A DNA stretch of 64,000 bases from an uncultured Burkholderiales bacterium. GTDB lineage: Bacteria; Pseudomonadota; Gammaproteobacteria; Burkholderiales; Burkholderiaceae_C. A model generated the notes under the pieces. That model was not told where the DNA came from and did not search any database. It saw only the letters and a list, made by a program, of their open reading frames with translations. The DNA lies in assembly GCA_903832625.1 (NCBI GenBank), contig CAILCI010000037.1, positions 1-64,000 of the forward strand. The letters run 5' to 3'. The stretch's first letter is position 1; every line of letters starts with the position of its first letter. This document shows, in pieces, positions 56,389 to 64,000 of this stretch. The position numbers were made by a program, and so were the translations under genes.

Positions 56389-57210
56389 ATGATCGACCAG
56401 CCCTTGATTGTTTTCTCGCATGGCAACAGCTTTCCGGCAAGCACTTACAACGTGATGCTCAATGACTTGCGCCGGCGTGGTTATCGGGTGGAAGCGATAG
56501 AAAAATTTGGCCATGATCCGCGTTTTCCGGTAAGCGACAACTGGCCGAATTTGGTCGATCAACTGTGCGAATTTGTCAAGCCTCTGGCTCAACAGCAGCC
56601 GCTGTATTTGGTGGGTCACTCCTTGGGCGGCGTGTTGAGTTTGATGGCTGCTGCCAAGCTGCAAGACTTGGTTCAAGGCGTGGTGTTGCTAGATTCGCCA
56701 GTGGTGGGCGGCTGGCGCGCGCTCACGCTGTATTGGCACAAGCGTGTGGCGTGGAGTGAGATGTTCAACCCAGCATCCATTAGCAAAAACCGCCGTAATC
56801 AATGGCAGAGCCACGCCCATGCGCTTGAGCACTTCATGCAAAAACGTGCTTTTGCCAAATGGAATACGCAGGTTCTGATGGACTATGTGGCCCACGGCAC
56901 CCACGATGTAGTCATCGAGCAAGAAACACAACGCTGGTTAAGCTTTGACCGCGACATTGAAACCGCCATCTACAAAACTTTGCCAGACAATTTGGAGCGT
57001 TTTTTCAAACAACACCCATTGGCTTGCAAAGTGTCTTTCATTGGTGGCTTGCAATCGCTAGAAATCAAACAAGCCGGAATGGCTTTCACCCGTCGGCTGA
57101 CCCAAGAGCGCATTGCCATGCTGGATGGGACACATTTATTCCCCATGGAAAAACCCATCATGGCCGCCGCGGCAATAGAAGCCGCATTGCTTAATTTAGC
57201 GCAAGACTAA
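56389..57210 (+). CDS. Alpha/beta hydrolase
   Basis: A 273-residue cytoplasmic serine hydrolase. The start LIVFSHGNSFPASTYN forms the oxyanion strand, and the nucleophile elbow is VGHSLGGVLS. The catalytic Asp and His are probably in VVLLDSPVVGG and DGTHLFPMEKP, near the end. It follows the Anbu-type gene with only three bases between, in the same direction, and is therefore probably co-expressed with it. The substrate cannot be told from the sequence. It ends three bases from the convergent uppP gene. Confidence 0.88.
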   Translation: MIDQPLIVFSHGNSFPASTYNVMLNDLRRRGYRVEAIEKFGHDPRFPVSDNWPNLVDQLCEFVKPLAQQQPLYLVGHSLGGVLSLMAAAKLQDLVQGVVLLDSPVVGGWRALTLYWHKRVAWSEMFNPASISKNRRNQWQSHAHALEHFMQKRAFAKWNTQVLMDYVAHGTHDVVIEQETQRWLSFDRDIETAIYKTLPDNLERFFKQHPLACKVSFIGGLQSLEIKQAGMAFTRRLTQERIAMLDGTHLFPMEKPIMAAAAIEAALLNLAQD

Positions 57211-57213
57211 GGC

Positions 57214-58059
57214 TTATTCAGCCCACACCACCAAGCCGCTCCAAGCGGTTGCCAGCACCAGCAAGCCAAAGGCAATGCGATACCAAGCAAACACCACAAA
57301 GCTGTGGCTGGCAATGTAGCGCAGCAACCAACGCACGCACAGCCAAGCACTGATAAAAGACACCACCAAACCCACGCCAAACATGGGCAAATCGTCCATG
57401 CTCAACAAGGCACGTTCTTTGTAAAGGCTGTAAGCGCCCGCGCCGATCAGCGTTGGGATGGCCAAGTAAAACGAAAAATCGGTCGCGGCCTTGCGCGACA
57501 AGCCCAGCAACATGCCCCCAATGATGGTCGAGCCGCTGCGGCTGGTGCCGGGAATCATCGCCAAGCATTGCACCAAGCCGACTTTGAGGGCGTCGAGCAC
57601 GCTCATGTCGTCCGCGCTTTGCACCTGTGGCTTTTGTGCGGCATTCGCAGTGCCGTCGCGACCCCAAGCTTCCACCCACAAAATAATCAGCCCGCCCAAA
57701 ATAAAGGTGCTCGCCACCACCACGGGCGTGAACAAATGCGCTTTGATGAACTTGCCAAACAACAAACCGAGCACCACGGCAGGCAAAAAGCCAACCAAGA
57801 CATTGAGCGCAAACAAACGCGCCGAGCGCTGCGTGGGCAAAGCCAACACCGTGGATTTTATTTTTTGCCAATAGACCAAAATCACCGCAAAGATGGCGCC
57901 CGTTTGAATGGCAATGTCAAACACCTTGGCCTTGTCGTCGTCAAAGCCGAGCAACGAGCCCGCCAAAATCAAATGCCCCGTCGAAGAAATCGGTAAAAAC
58001 TCAGTCAAACCTTCCACCACGCCCATGACGGCGGCTTTGAGCAACAAAACAATATCCAC
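57214..58059 (-). CDS. uppP: Undecaprenyl-diphosphatase UppP (BacA)
   Basis: Inner-membrane enzyme of 281 residues that recycles the peptidoglycan carrier lipid by removing a phosphate from undecaprenyl diphosphate. The active-site motifs [17 protein letters not shown] and [20 protein letters not shown] are complete. About eight hydrophobic helices are visible. The start is ATG at 58059; a truncated PIN-toxin fragment abuts the region upstream. Confidence 0.96.
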   Translation of the reverse strand: MDIVLLLKAAVMGVVEGLTEFLPISSTGHLILAGSLLGFDDDKAKVFDIAIQTGAIFAVILVYWQKIKSTVLALPTQRSARLFALNVLVGFLPAVVLGLLFGKFIKAHLFTPVVVASTFILGGLIILWVEAWGRDGTANAAQKPQVQSADDMSVLDALKVGLVQCLAMIPGTSRSGSTIIGGMLLGLSRKAATDFSFYLAIPTLIGAGAYSLYKERALLSMDDLPMFGVGLVVSFISAWLCVRWLLRYIASHSFVVFAWYRIAFGLLVLATAWSGLVVWAE

Positions 58060-58080
58060 AGCAAATCCCTTTCAGTTGGA

Positions 58081-58212
58081 GCGATTATCGATGTTGATGG
58101 CTACCTTGCCGCCACGGCCATCGCACAGGGCTTGATGGTCGCCACGCGAGACGTCGCACCTTTTGAAACCGCAGGACTCAAAGTGATCAACCATTGGACT
58201 GCGGGACATTGA
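58081..58212 (+). pseudogene. C-terminal remnant of a VapC/FitB-like PIN-domain toxin
   Basis: Plus-strand frame with no start codon of its own. It reads DVDGYLAATAIAQGLMVATR, then DVAPFETAG and a NHW-type end before the TGA at 58210-58212. This matches the C-terminal third of PIN toxins, where Asp (here D of DGYLAATA) is the last metal ligand, followed by LxxTR and DFxxxGxxVxNPW. The N-terminal two thirds and any antitoxin gene are missing; the fragment runs into the uppP start. Probably a decayed toxin-antitoxin locus. Confidence 0.65.
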
Positions 58213-58313
58213 GCCGCATTTCACACACCCGTTTTTGCATTTCGTCGCATTTGGCTTGGACGCGCACTATGGAAATGGCATAGTTGCACCATTCATCGTT
58301 TTTTCTTCGAATC

Positions 58314-58727
58314 ATGCAACTCACTCCCATCATTGCCATCCACATGAGCGCCGCTTTGAGCGCTGTGGTTTTAGGGCCTTTCGCACTGTGGGCGCGGTTA
58401 GGCAAAACCGTTCGACCTCGCTGGCATCGCGCTTTGGGCTATGCGTGGGTGACCTGCATGGTGGCTGCCGCCTTGTCTGCAATATTTGTTCGTGACTTTG
58501 GTGTGCCCAATGTGTGGGGCTATACGCCTATTCATCTATTTATCGTGGTGACCGCGTTCAGTCTGTTCAAAGCCTTCAAGGCTTTGGCACAGCGAGACAT
58601 TGCCACCCACCGCCGTTACATGCAGCGTCTGTACGTGGGTGCTTGCTTGGTAGCAGGTGCGTTCACTTTGCTGCCAGGGCGCTATTTGGGCAATCTCATT
58701 TGGGGTAGCTGGCTGGGTTTGCTGTAA
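58314..58727 (+). CDS. DUF2306-type membrane protein
   Basis: Inner-membrane protein of 137 residues with four hydrophobic segments. The first, LTPIIAIHMSAALSAVVLG, has a histidine in the helix; WHRALGYAWVTCMVAAA and HRRYMQRLYVGACLVAGAFT carry the conserved His and Arg of DUF2306. The family has no proven role; the intramembrane histidines have led to suggestions of redox or heme links. ATG at 58314 is used. Followed after 23 bases by another membrane protein and probably the first gene of the unit that ends with the LytTR regulator. Confidence 0.8.
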   Translation: MQLTPIIAIHMSAALSAVVLGPFALWARLGKTVRPRWHRALGYAWVTCMVAAALSAIFVRDFGVPNVWGYTPIHLFIVVTAFSLFKAFKALAQRDIATHRRYMQRLYVGACLVAGAFTLLPGRYLGNLIWGSWLGLL

Positions 58728-58750
58728 ACCATCGTTTAAAGGAATTTACC

Positions 58751-59248
58751 GTGCAATTTATTCAATTCATTCCGCCTTGGGTGTTTCTTATTTTTGTGCT
58801 GCTGCTGTGGTTTGGGTTGGCAGGCACAAAAAACCGTCACGTCCCGTGGCGCATGCCCATTCTCGTGCCCGTGGGCATGAGTGTGTGGGCTGTGTCGGGC
58901 TTGCTCTTGAGTTATAAAAACAGCGAATGGCTGGGCTTTTCGCTGGCGATTTGGGCGGGCGTGAGTGGCCTGCTGGTGGTTTATTTTTCTAAAAAACCTT
59001 TTTCCAGTGATTTTTATTACGACGCCACCACGCGCCGCTTTGCCATGCCAGGCAGCTGGATGCCGATGGCTATTTACATGGGCATTTTTCTGGTCAAGTT
59101 TGCGGTCGGCATGTTGAGCGCCTTACAGCCCGCGTTGACCAGCACGCCAGAGTTTGTGTTGGGCGTGAGCGCGGTGTATGGCTTGTTTTCTGGGCGCTTG
59201 CTGGCCAATGCTTGGCGGTTTGTGCGCCTCAAAAAAGAAAGTGTTTGA
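58751..59248 (+). CDS. Hypothetical membrane protein, 165 residues
   Basis: Polytopic inner-membrane protein with about four to five hydrophobic segments (FIPPWVFLIFVLLLWFGL, WRMPILVPVGMSVWAVSGLL, GFSLAIWAGVSGLLVVYF, WMPMAIYMGIFLVKFAVGML). Similar proteins are found next to LytTR regulators in Burkholderiales, annotated as uncharacterised. GTG start with AAAGGAATT 8 bases upstream. The stop shares one base with the next ATG. Confidence 0.75.
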   Translation: MQFIQFIPPWVFLIFVLLLWFGLAGTKNRHVPWRMPILVPVGMSVWAVSGLLLSYKNSEWLGFSLAIWAGVSGLLVVYFSKKPFSSDFYYDATTRRFAMPGSWMPMAIYMGIFLVKFAVGMLSALQPALTSTPEFVLGVSAVYGLFSGRLLANAWRFVRLKKESV

Positions 59249-60321
59249 TGATCAAAAAATTAATTTCCCTGCTCACCGTCTTGCTGTGCGCCACCCCTTC
59301 TGCTTGGGCGCAAGTGGGCATGAGAGAAGTCATGTCGCAAGACATGCACATCACGCTGATCTATCCCACATCGCAAATCAGCACCACACAACAACGTGGT
59401 CCATTTGAAATTGAAGTTGCCTTGAACGCGCCACTCAGCGCCAAAGCACGACATCTTATTGTTTTGTCTCACGGCACAGGTGGCAATGCGTGGGTGGACC
59501 ATGCGCTGGCATCGACCTTGGCACGCGCAGGTTTTGTGGTTGCACAGCCCGAGCACCGTGGCGACAACGCACGCGACTACAGCAAAGCAGGCCCGGAGTC
59601 TTGGCTGACGCGCCCATTAGAAATTTCCGAGACTATCGACTGGGTTGCACAAGACCCGCAATGGGGCAAACAGCTTGACTTGCAACATGTGGGCGTGCAT
59701 GGCATGTCCGCTGGCGGGGTGAGTGCTTTGGTGATGGCGGGCGGTCAGTGGCGCATGTTGGACATGGTGCAACACTGCGGCCAACATTTGGACGAAGACG
59801 GGGGCTTTTGCATGAACGGTTTGGCCAATCAACCTCTCAAACAAGCCTTGCGCAAAGCACGCTATACCTTGGGCATGAACACGTCTGAACAATGGCTGCC
59901 CGACAACGTCAAAGCTTTGCATGGTGCGCCTTCGCCATCGACCACTTCGCCCAACCCACGTCCTGATACACGGGTAGCCGCTGTCAGTGCGCTGGTGCCT
60001 TTGGCAGCCATCTTCACGCCAGAGAGTTTGTCGCGCATCGCGATTCCCTTGGGCGTCACGACAGCAGGCAAAGACGAGGTCTTGTTGCCCAAATTCCACG
60101 CTGAACGGCTGCTTGCCAACTGCTCGCGCTGCACGCTTTTGAGCGCCCATCCGCAAGCAGGACATTTTGATTGGCTCTGGCCTTGGCCTAGCGAATTGGC
60201 GCAAAAAATTGCAGCCCTCCAAATCAGAGGTGGAATGCCTCATGCAGATTTCACGGCGGCACAACGACAATCGGGTTTTGATCGCATTGCGGCGTTTTTC
60301 AAAACCAATTTGGAGCCCTGA
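59248..60321 (+). CDS. Secreted alpha/beta hydrolase (dienelactone/PAF-acetylhydrolase-like)
   Basis: A 357-residue exported hydrolase. A Sec signal (KKLISLLTVLLCATPSAWA) runs to about residue 20. The core has HLIVLSHGTGGNAWVDHALA for the oxyanion region, the nucleophile elbow VGVHGMSAGGVSALVMAGGQ (Ser), and the catalytic His probably in SAHPQAGHFDWLW. Relatives act on ester or lactone bonds. ATG at 59248 shares a base with the stop of the preceding gene. The kinase gene follows in two bases. Its place in a unit with a two-component system suggests a role in envelope sensing, which is inference. Confidence 0.85.
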   Translation: MIKKLISLLTVLLCATPSAWAQVGMREVMSQDMHITLIYPTSQISTTQQRGPFEIEVALNAPLSAKARHLIVLSHGTGGNAWVDHALASTLARAGFVVAQPEHRGDNARDYSKAGPESWLTRPLEISETIDWVAQDPQWGKQLDLQHVGVHGMSAGGVSALVMAGGQWRMLDMVQHCGQHLDEDGGFCMNGLANQPLKQALRKARYTLGMNTSEQWLPDNVKALHGAPSPSTTSPNPRPDTRVAAVSALVPLAAIFTPESLSRIAIPLGVTTAGKDEVLLPKFHAERLLANCSRCTLLSAHPQAGHFDWLWPWPSELAQKIAALQIRGGMPHADFTAAQRQSGFDRIAAFFKTNLEP

Positions 60322-60323
60322 GT

Positions 60324-61388
60324 TTGCCTCTCTTCATGCACATCCCCAAGCGAGAGCGCCAAGCCCTGCTCAAACGCCTGCTTGTTGTGTGGTGCGTGGC
60401 CTTGATCATTGCTCTCATGCAATGGGTGGCAGCAAACTATGCCGTTGAAAAACTCACAATCTATTTGGTCTATTCGTATTCAATCAGCACCTGCGTTTGG
60501 TTTTTCAGCGATCCCTGTCGTTACTTGATCAAAGGTGAACAGGCCAAGAGTTGGTTGAATCTGCCTTTTCTAGCGGTGGGCTCTGTGTTGGGTTATGCGT
60601 TGGGTACATGGATAGGCGACAGCTATGCGGGCTGGTCAACCTTTGATTTATGGCGTTTTGCACCCGCAAAGTTTGCCGGTCTGCTAGTCGGCTCCGCGTT
60701 CATCAGCGCGGCCTTTGTCGCCTACTTCAAACAGCGCAGCAAAGCCGAGCGCATTGAGCGCGAAAAAACCGAAGCGCAACTGCGCTTGTTGCAGTCGCAG
60801 CTTGAGCCGCACATGTTGTTCAACACCTTGGCCAATTTGCGCGTGCTCATGGCGCATGACGTGGCGCAAGCACAAACCATGCTGGACAATTTGATCGGCT
60901 TTTTACGCACCACACTGCAAGCCTCGCGTCAAACCCACCACAGCGTGCAAGCCGAATTTGCTTGCTTGAGCGACTATTTACAACTCATGCAAATTCGCAT
61001 GGGTAATCGCCTGCGATTTAGGCTGGATACATCCAACGACGCTGCAACTCAACTCATTCCTTCGCTCATTCTTCAGCCTTTGGTTGAAAACAGCATTCGC
61101 CACGGCCTTGAACCCAAGGTTCAAGGCGGCGAATTGCGAATCAGCGCACAGGTGCTGCGACAACGCCTGTGCTTGCAAGTGAAAGACAGCGGCATGGGGT
61201 TTGAAGCCCTATCAAATGCGCCCAGCGCGTCTTATGGCTTGAGTCATGTGCGCCAGCGCCTGCACACCTTGTATGGCGCCGAGGCTGAACTGCGCATTGA
61301 AGACACGCCCACAGAGGGCGGCGCGTGCGTCACGTTGACAATACCTTTGTCCACAGCCGCTTCTAGCCCCAGCCACACTGTCGCATGA
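60324..61388 (+). CDS. LytS/AlgZ-type sensor histidine kinase
   Basis: Membrane sensor of 354 residues. Four hydrophobic segments (about residues 17-35, 44-61, 79-98 and 117-134) form the sensor part. The His_kinase domain has LQSQLEPHMLFNTLANLRVL with His163 as phosphorylation site, and the ATPase part carries LILQPLVENSIRHGLEPK (N box) and LSHVRQRLHTLYG. TTG at 60324 has GGAG 8 bases upstream and is preferred over an ATG at 60336. It overlaps the regulator gene by four bases (ATGA). The signal is unknown. Confidence 0.93.
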   Translation: MPLFMHIPKRERQALLKRLLVVWCVALIIALMQWVAANYAVEKLTIYLVYSYSISTCVWFFSDPCRYLIKGEQAKSWLNLPFLAVGSVLGYALGTWIGDSYAGWSTFDLWRFAPAKFAGLLVGSAFISAAFVAYFKQRSKAERIEREKTEAQLRLLQSQLEPHMLFNTLANLRVLMAHDVAQAQTMLDNLIGFLRTTLQASRQTHHSVQAEFACLSDYLQLMQIRMGNRLRFRLDTSNDAATQLIPSLILQPLVENSIRHGLEPKVQGGELRISAQVLRQRLCLQVKDSGMGFEALSNAPSASYGLSHVRQRLHTLYGAEAELRIEDTPTEGGACVTLTIPLSTAASSPSHTVA

Positions 61389-62236
61389 TGTCAAAACCCA
61401 TCACCGCACTCATTGCCGAAGACGAGCCGCTTTTAGCGCAACACTTGCGCCAAGAATTGGCACTGCTGTGGCCCGACTTGCAAATCACAGCCCACGCGGC
61501 AGACGGAACATCGGCACTCCAACAGGCTTTGCAACATCTGCCCAACCTTGTGTTTTTGGACATCCGAATGCCCGGCCTGAGCGGCCTAGAAGTGGCCCAC
61601 GCGCTGGCCGAAGACTGGCCAGATGATCACACGCTGCCGCACATTGTGTTCGTCACAGCCTACGACCAATACGCACTGCAAGCCTTTGACGCGCAAGCGC
61701 TGGACTACTTGCTCAAGCCCGTGCAACGCGCTCGTTTGGCACGAACTGTCGAACGACTCCAGCTTGCACTGTCTGCCCCTGCCGACTTGAGCCACAGCGC
61801 ACAAGCTGCCAGTGCGCAACAACTCAGCACCTCGCTCAACCAGATTGAACAAGCCTTGGCGAAGCAAATTTCCCCAAACGCCTCGCTTCAAGCCGTGAGT
61901 CAAGCTACACCCAAATTGCAAGCCATTCAAGCAAGCGTGGGCACAGTGCTGCACCGCGTGCCTGTGGCCGATGTGTTGTTTTTTGCGGCAGCAGACAAGT
62001 ATGTGCGCGTGGTCACGCAAGAGCGCGAATACCTCATCCGCACGCCCATCAAAGCCTTGTTGCCGCAGCTCGATGCTGATCAGTTTTGGCAGATTCACCG
62101 CAGCACCGTGGTGCAAGCCAGTGCCATTGCGCAGGCCAGCCGTGACGCACAAGGCAAAATTTGGCTGCGCTTAAAGCACCATCCTGAGCCGCTGGTGGTC
62201 AGCCGCTTGCACACCGATTTGTTCAAAGCCATGTAA
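61385..62236 (+). CDS. LytTR-family response regulator
   Basis: DNA-binding regulator of 283 residues. The receiver domain has acidic residues 12-14 (EDE), the phosphorylation site Asp59 in VFLDIRMPGLSG, and Lys111 in YLLKPVQ. The C-terminal LytTR domain begins near VGTVLHRVPVADVLFFAAAD and continues with YLIRTPIKALLPQL and FWQIHRSTVVQASAI. LytTR proteins bind direct repeats upstream of target promoters. It overlaps the kinase gene by four bases. The neighbouring membrane genes and hydrolase are likely targets, but no direct repeat was identified. Confidence 0.94.
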   Translation: MMSKPITALIAEDEPLLAQHLRQELALLWPDLQITAHAADGTSALQQALQHLPNLVFLDIRMPGLSGLEVAHALAEDWPDDHTLPHIVFVTAYDQYALQAFDAQALDYLLKPVQRARLARTVERLQLALSAPADLSHSAQAASAQQLSTSLNQIEQALAKQISPNASLQAVSQATPKLQAIQASVGTVLHRVPVADVLFFAAADKYVRVVTQEREYLIRTPIKALLPQLDADQFWQIHRSTVVQASAIAQASRDAQGKIWLRLKHHPEPLVVSRLHTDLFKAM

Positions 62237-62263
62237 TTGGCCAAAAACATGGCCGCAGCCCCC

Positions 62264-62269
62264 TAAAAT
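62264..62269 (+). promoter_or_regulatory. Candidate -10 box (TAAAAT) placed for a leaderless glnS transcript
   Basis: TAAAAT ends exactly six bases before the glnS ATG, the same geometry as mutL. No convincing -35 was found; TTGGCC at 62237-62242 is 21 bases upstream. Confidence 0.4.
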
Positions 62270-62275
62270 CAGCGG

Positions 62276-64000
62276 ATGACCACATCTGCCGACAACGACC
62301 ACAAGCCCAGCAATTTTTTACGTCAAATCATCGAAAACGATTTGGCTCAAGCCACCTATGCCAGCCGCCGCTGGGCAGGTAGCCCGGGGGATGCTGCGCA
62401 TCATGCCGCTGGGCAGAGTGATCCCGCCAAAATTCGCACCCGTTTTCCACCCGAACCCAACGGTTATTTGCATGTTGGCCACGCCAAAAGCATTTGCCTG
62501 AACTTCGGTTTGGCACGCGATTACGGCGGCGTGTGTCACATGCGTTTTGACGATACCAACCCAGAAAAAGAAGACACCGAATACGTCAACTCGATTTTGG
62601 ACGCCGTGCAGTGGCTCGGATTTGGCTGGGACGCCAACGGCACATCGCACCTCTACCAAGCCAGCGATTACTTTGACTTCATGTACCGCGCCGCCGAGTA
62701 CCTGATCGAATCCGGCCACGCCTATGTGGACGAGCAAACCCCCGAACAAATGCGCGCCAACCGAGGCGACTTTGGCAAACCCGGCGTGGACAGCCCGTTC
62801 AGAAGCCGCACGCCCGCCGAGAACCTCACCCGTTTTCGTCAAATGCGCGACGGCCAACTGCCCGACGGCGCTGCCGTGCTGCGCGCCAAAATTGACATGG
62901 CCTCGCCCAACATCAATCTGCGCGACCCAGCCATCTACCGCATTCGCCGCGCCACCCACCACAACACTGGCGACGCTTGGTGCATCTACCCGATGTACAC
63001 CTTTGCCCATCCCATCGAAGACGCGCTTGAGCAAATCACCCACAGCATTTGCACACTCGAATTCGAAGACCAACGCCCGTTTTACGACTGGTTGATGGCG
63101 CGTTTGATCGAAGGCGGCTTGCTACCCAGCCCACCGCCCAAACAATACGAATTCGCCCGCCTGAACCTGACCTACGTCATCACCAGCAAGCGCAAACTCG
63201 CGCAATTGGTCAACGAGCACAAAGTCAACGGCTGGGACGATCCGCGCATGCCCACCATCGTGGGTCTGCGCCGACGCGGCTACACGCCCGAGAGCATTCA
63301 ACTCTTTGCCGAACGCATTGGTGTGACCAAAAGCGACAGCTGGATTGACTATTCCACCCTTGAAGGCTGCTTGCGCGAAGACTTAGAAAACAAAGCCCAC
63401 CGTGGTATGGCCGTGCTCGACCCCGTCAAACTCGTACTCACCAACTGGGCCGAGGTGTTTGGCAGCGAGTCCTACACCGAAGACTGCCACGCAGCCGTTT
63501 TGCCCCACCACGGCGACGATCAGCCCGAACCCGCGCAACGCCACTTCAAAATTGGTCATGCCGTGTGGATTGAACGCGAAGACTTTGCCGAAGTGCCGCC
63601 CAAGGGCTACAAACGCCTCTTCCCCGGCAACGTGGTGCGCTTGAAAGCCGGCTACGTGATTGAATGCACTGGCTGCGCCAAAGACGCCAACGGCCAAGTG
63701 ACCGAAGTTCACGCCAAAGTCATCCCCAACACCAAAAGCGGCACAGCCGGTGCAGACAGCGTGAAAGCCAAAGCCGCCATCACGTGGGTGAGCGTGGCCG
63801 ACGGGGTGAGCGCTCAAGTGCGCTTGTACGACCGCTTGTTCACCGAAGCCCAACCCGACGCAGGCGGCAAAGACTTTTTGGCCTCGCTCAACCCCAACAG
63901 CTTAAAAGTGGCGTCGGCCTTCGTCGAACCCTCACTGGCTGCTGCACAGCCCGACCAGAAATTTCAGTTTGAGCGGCACGGCTATTTTGTGGCGGATCGG
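62276..64000 (+). CDS. glnS: Glutaminyl-tRNA synthetase, C-terminus cut by window edge
   Basis: Class I synthetase that charges tRNA-Gln. 575 codons are visible, with the last residues off the right edge. The HIGH motif is FPPEPNGYLHVGHAKSI and the KMSKS-type loop is YVITSKRKLAQLV. The N-terminal FLRQIIENDLA is followed by an insertion of about 20 residues (YASRRWAGSPGDAAHHAAGQ) before the HIGH motif, absent from E. coli GlnS and, from memory, common in Burkholderiales. The C-terminal beta-barrel anticodon-binding part begins near RGMAVLDPVKLVL. The start at 62276 follows a TAAAAT box by six bases. Confidence 0.97.
   Translation, partial: MTTSADNDHKPSNFLRQIIENDLAQATYASRRWAGSPGDAAHHAAGQSDPAKIRTRFPPEPNGYLHVGHAKSICLNFGLARDYGGVCHMRFDDTNPEKEDTEYVNSILDAVQWLGFGWDANGTSHLYQASDYFDFMYRAAEYLIESGHAYVDEQTPEQMRANRGDFGKPGVDSPFRSRTPAENLTRFRQMRDGQLPDGAAVLRAKIDMASPNINLRDPAIYRIRRATHHNTGDAWCIYPMYTFAHPIEDALEQITHSICTLEFEDQRPFYDWLMARLIEGGLLPSPPPKQYEFARLNLTYVITSKRKLAQLVNEHKVNGWDDPRMPTIVGLRRRGYTPESIQLFAERIGVTKSDSWIDYSTLEGCLREDLENKAHRGMAVLDPVKLVLTNWAEVFGSESYTEDCHAAVLPHHGDDQPEPAQRHFKIGHAVWIEREDFAEVPPKGYKRLFPGNVVRLKAGYVIECTGCAKDANGQVTEVHAKVIPNTKSGTAGADSVKAKAAITWVSVADGVSAQVRLYDRLFTEAQPDAGGKDFLASLNPNSLKVASAFVEPSLAAAQPDQKFQFERHGYFVADR

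Overview
The window is an ordinary chromosomal stretch of a betaproteobacterium, most likely Burkholderiales/Comamonadaceae. The evidence is the complete 14-gene nuo operon preceded by tpiA, secG and tRNA-Leu(GAG), the order nuoN, NUDIX, DUF1178, miaA, mutL, the MutL, GlnS and TsaD protein sequences, and a moderately GC-rich composition. No insertion sequence, prophage, CRISPR array or integrase was seen. Genus cannot be decided from the sequence alone.

Layout. 1-2.5 kb: a copper-type P1B ATPase (cut by the left edge) and a universal stress protein diverge from a perfect FNR/ANR box, which points to control by low oxygen. 2.5-7.1 kb: nitronate monooxygenase, acyl-CoA dehydrogenase and both electron-transfer flavoprotein subunits, all on the minus strand, with a 20-bp perfect palindrome in front of etfB. 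7.2-12.2 kb: MscS-type channel, histone-deacetylase-like hydrolase, lytic transglycosylase, and an OprB-type porin behind two Fur-box-like palindromes. 12.2-20.9 kb: an Mpo1-like membrane protein, queG, tsaE-amiC, dedA, mutL-miaA, DUF1178 and a NUDIX hydrolase. 20.9-35.2 kb: nuoA-N (complex I), closed by a clear intrinsic terminator.

35.3-40.3 kb: tRNA-Leu, secG, tpiA, a quinone oxidoreductase, pnp and rpsO, all on the minus strand. The pnp leader carries two hairpins whose arms can exchange. 40.4-46.6 kb: an orphan periplasmic binding protein, tsaD, ybiB-cobA-flavoprotein, then rpsU-yqeY with a readable promoter, leader hairpin and terminator. 46.7-47.3 kb: a small accessory unit, a 32-residue proline-rich peptide translationally coupled to a two-TM protein of SLATT-like layout. 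This is the best candidate for something undescribed. 47.3-58.1 kb: pmbA, darP-mog, an unknown protein, cysE-trmJ, suhB, mutS, an Anbu-type proteasome homologue without its usual partners, a hydrolase and uppP.

58.1-64.0 kb: a VapC/FitB-like PIN-toxin remnant against the uppP start, then two small membrane proteins, a secreted alpha/beta hydrolase and a LytS/LytTR two-component pair that are nearly or fully overlapping and probably co-transcribed, and finally glnS, cut by the right edge. mutL and glnS both start exactly six bases after a TAAAAT hexamer, which suggests leaderless transcripts.
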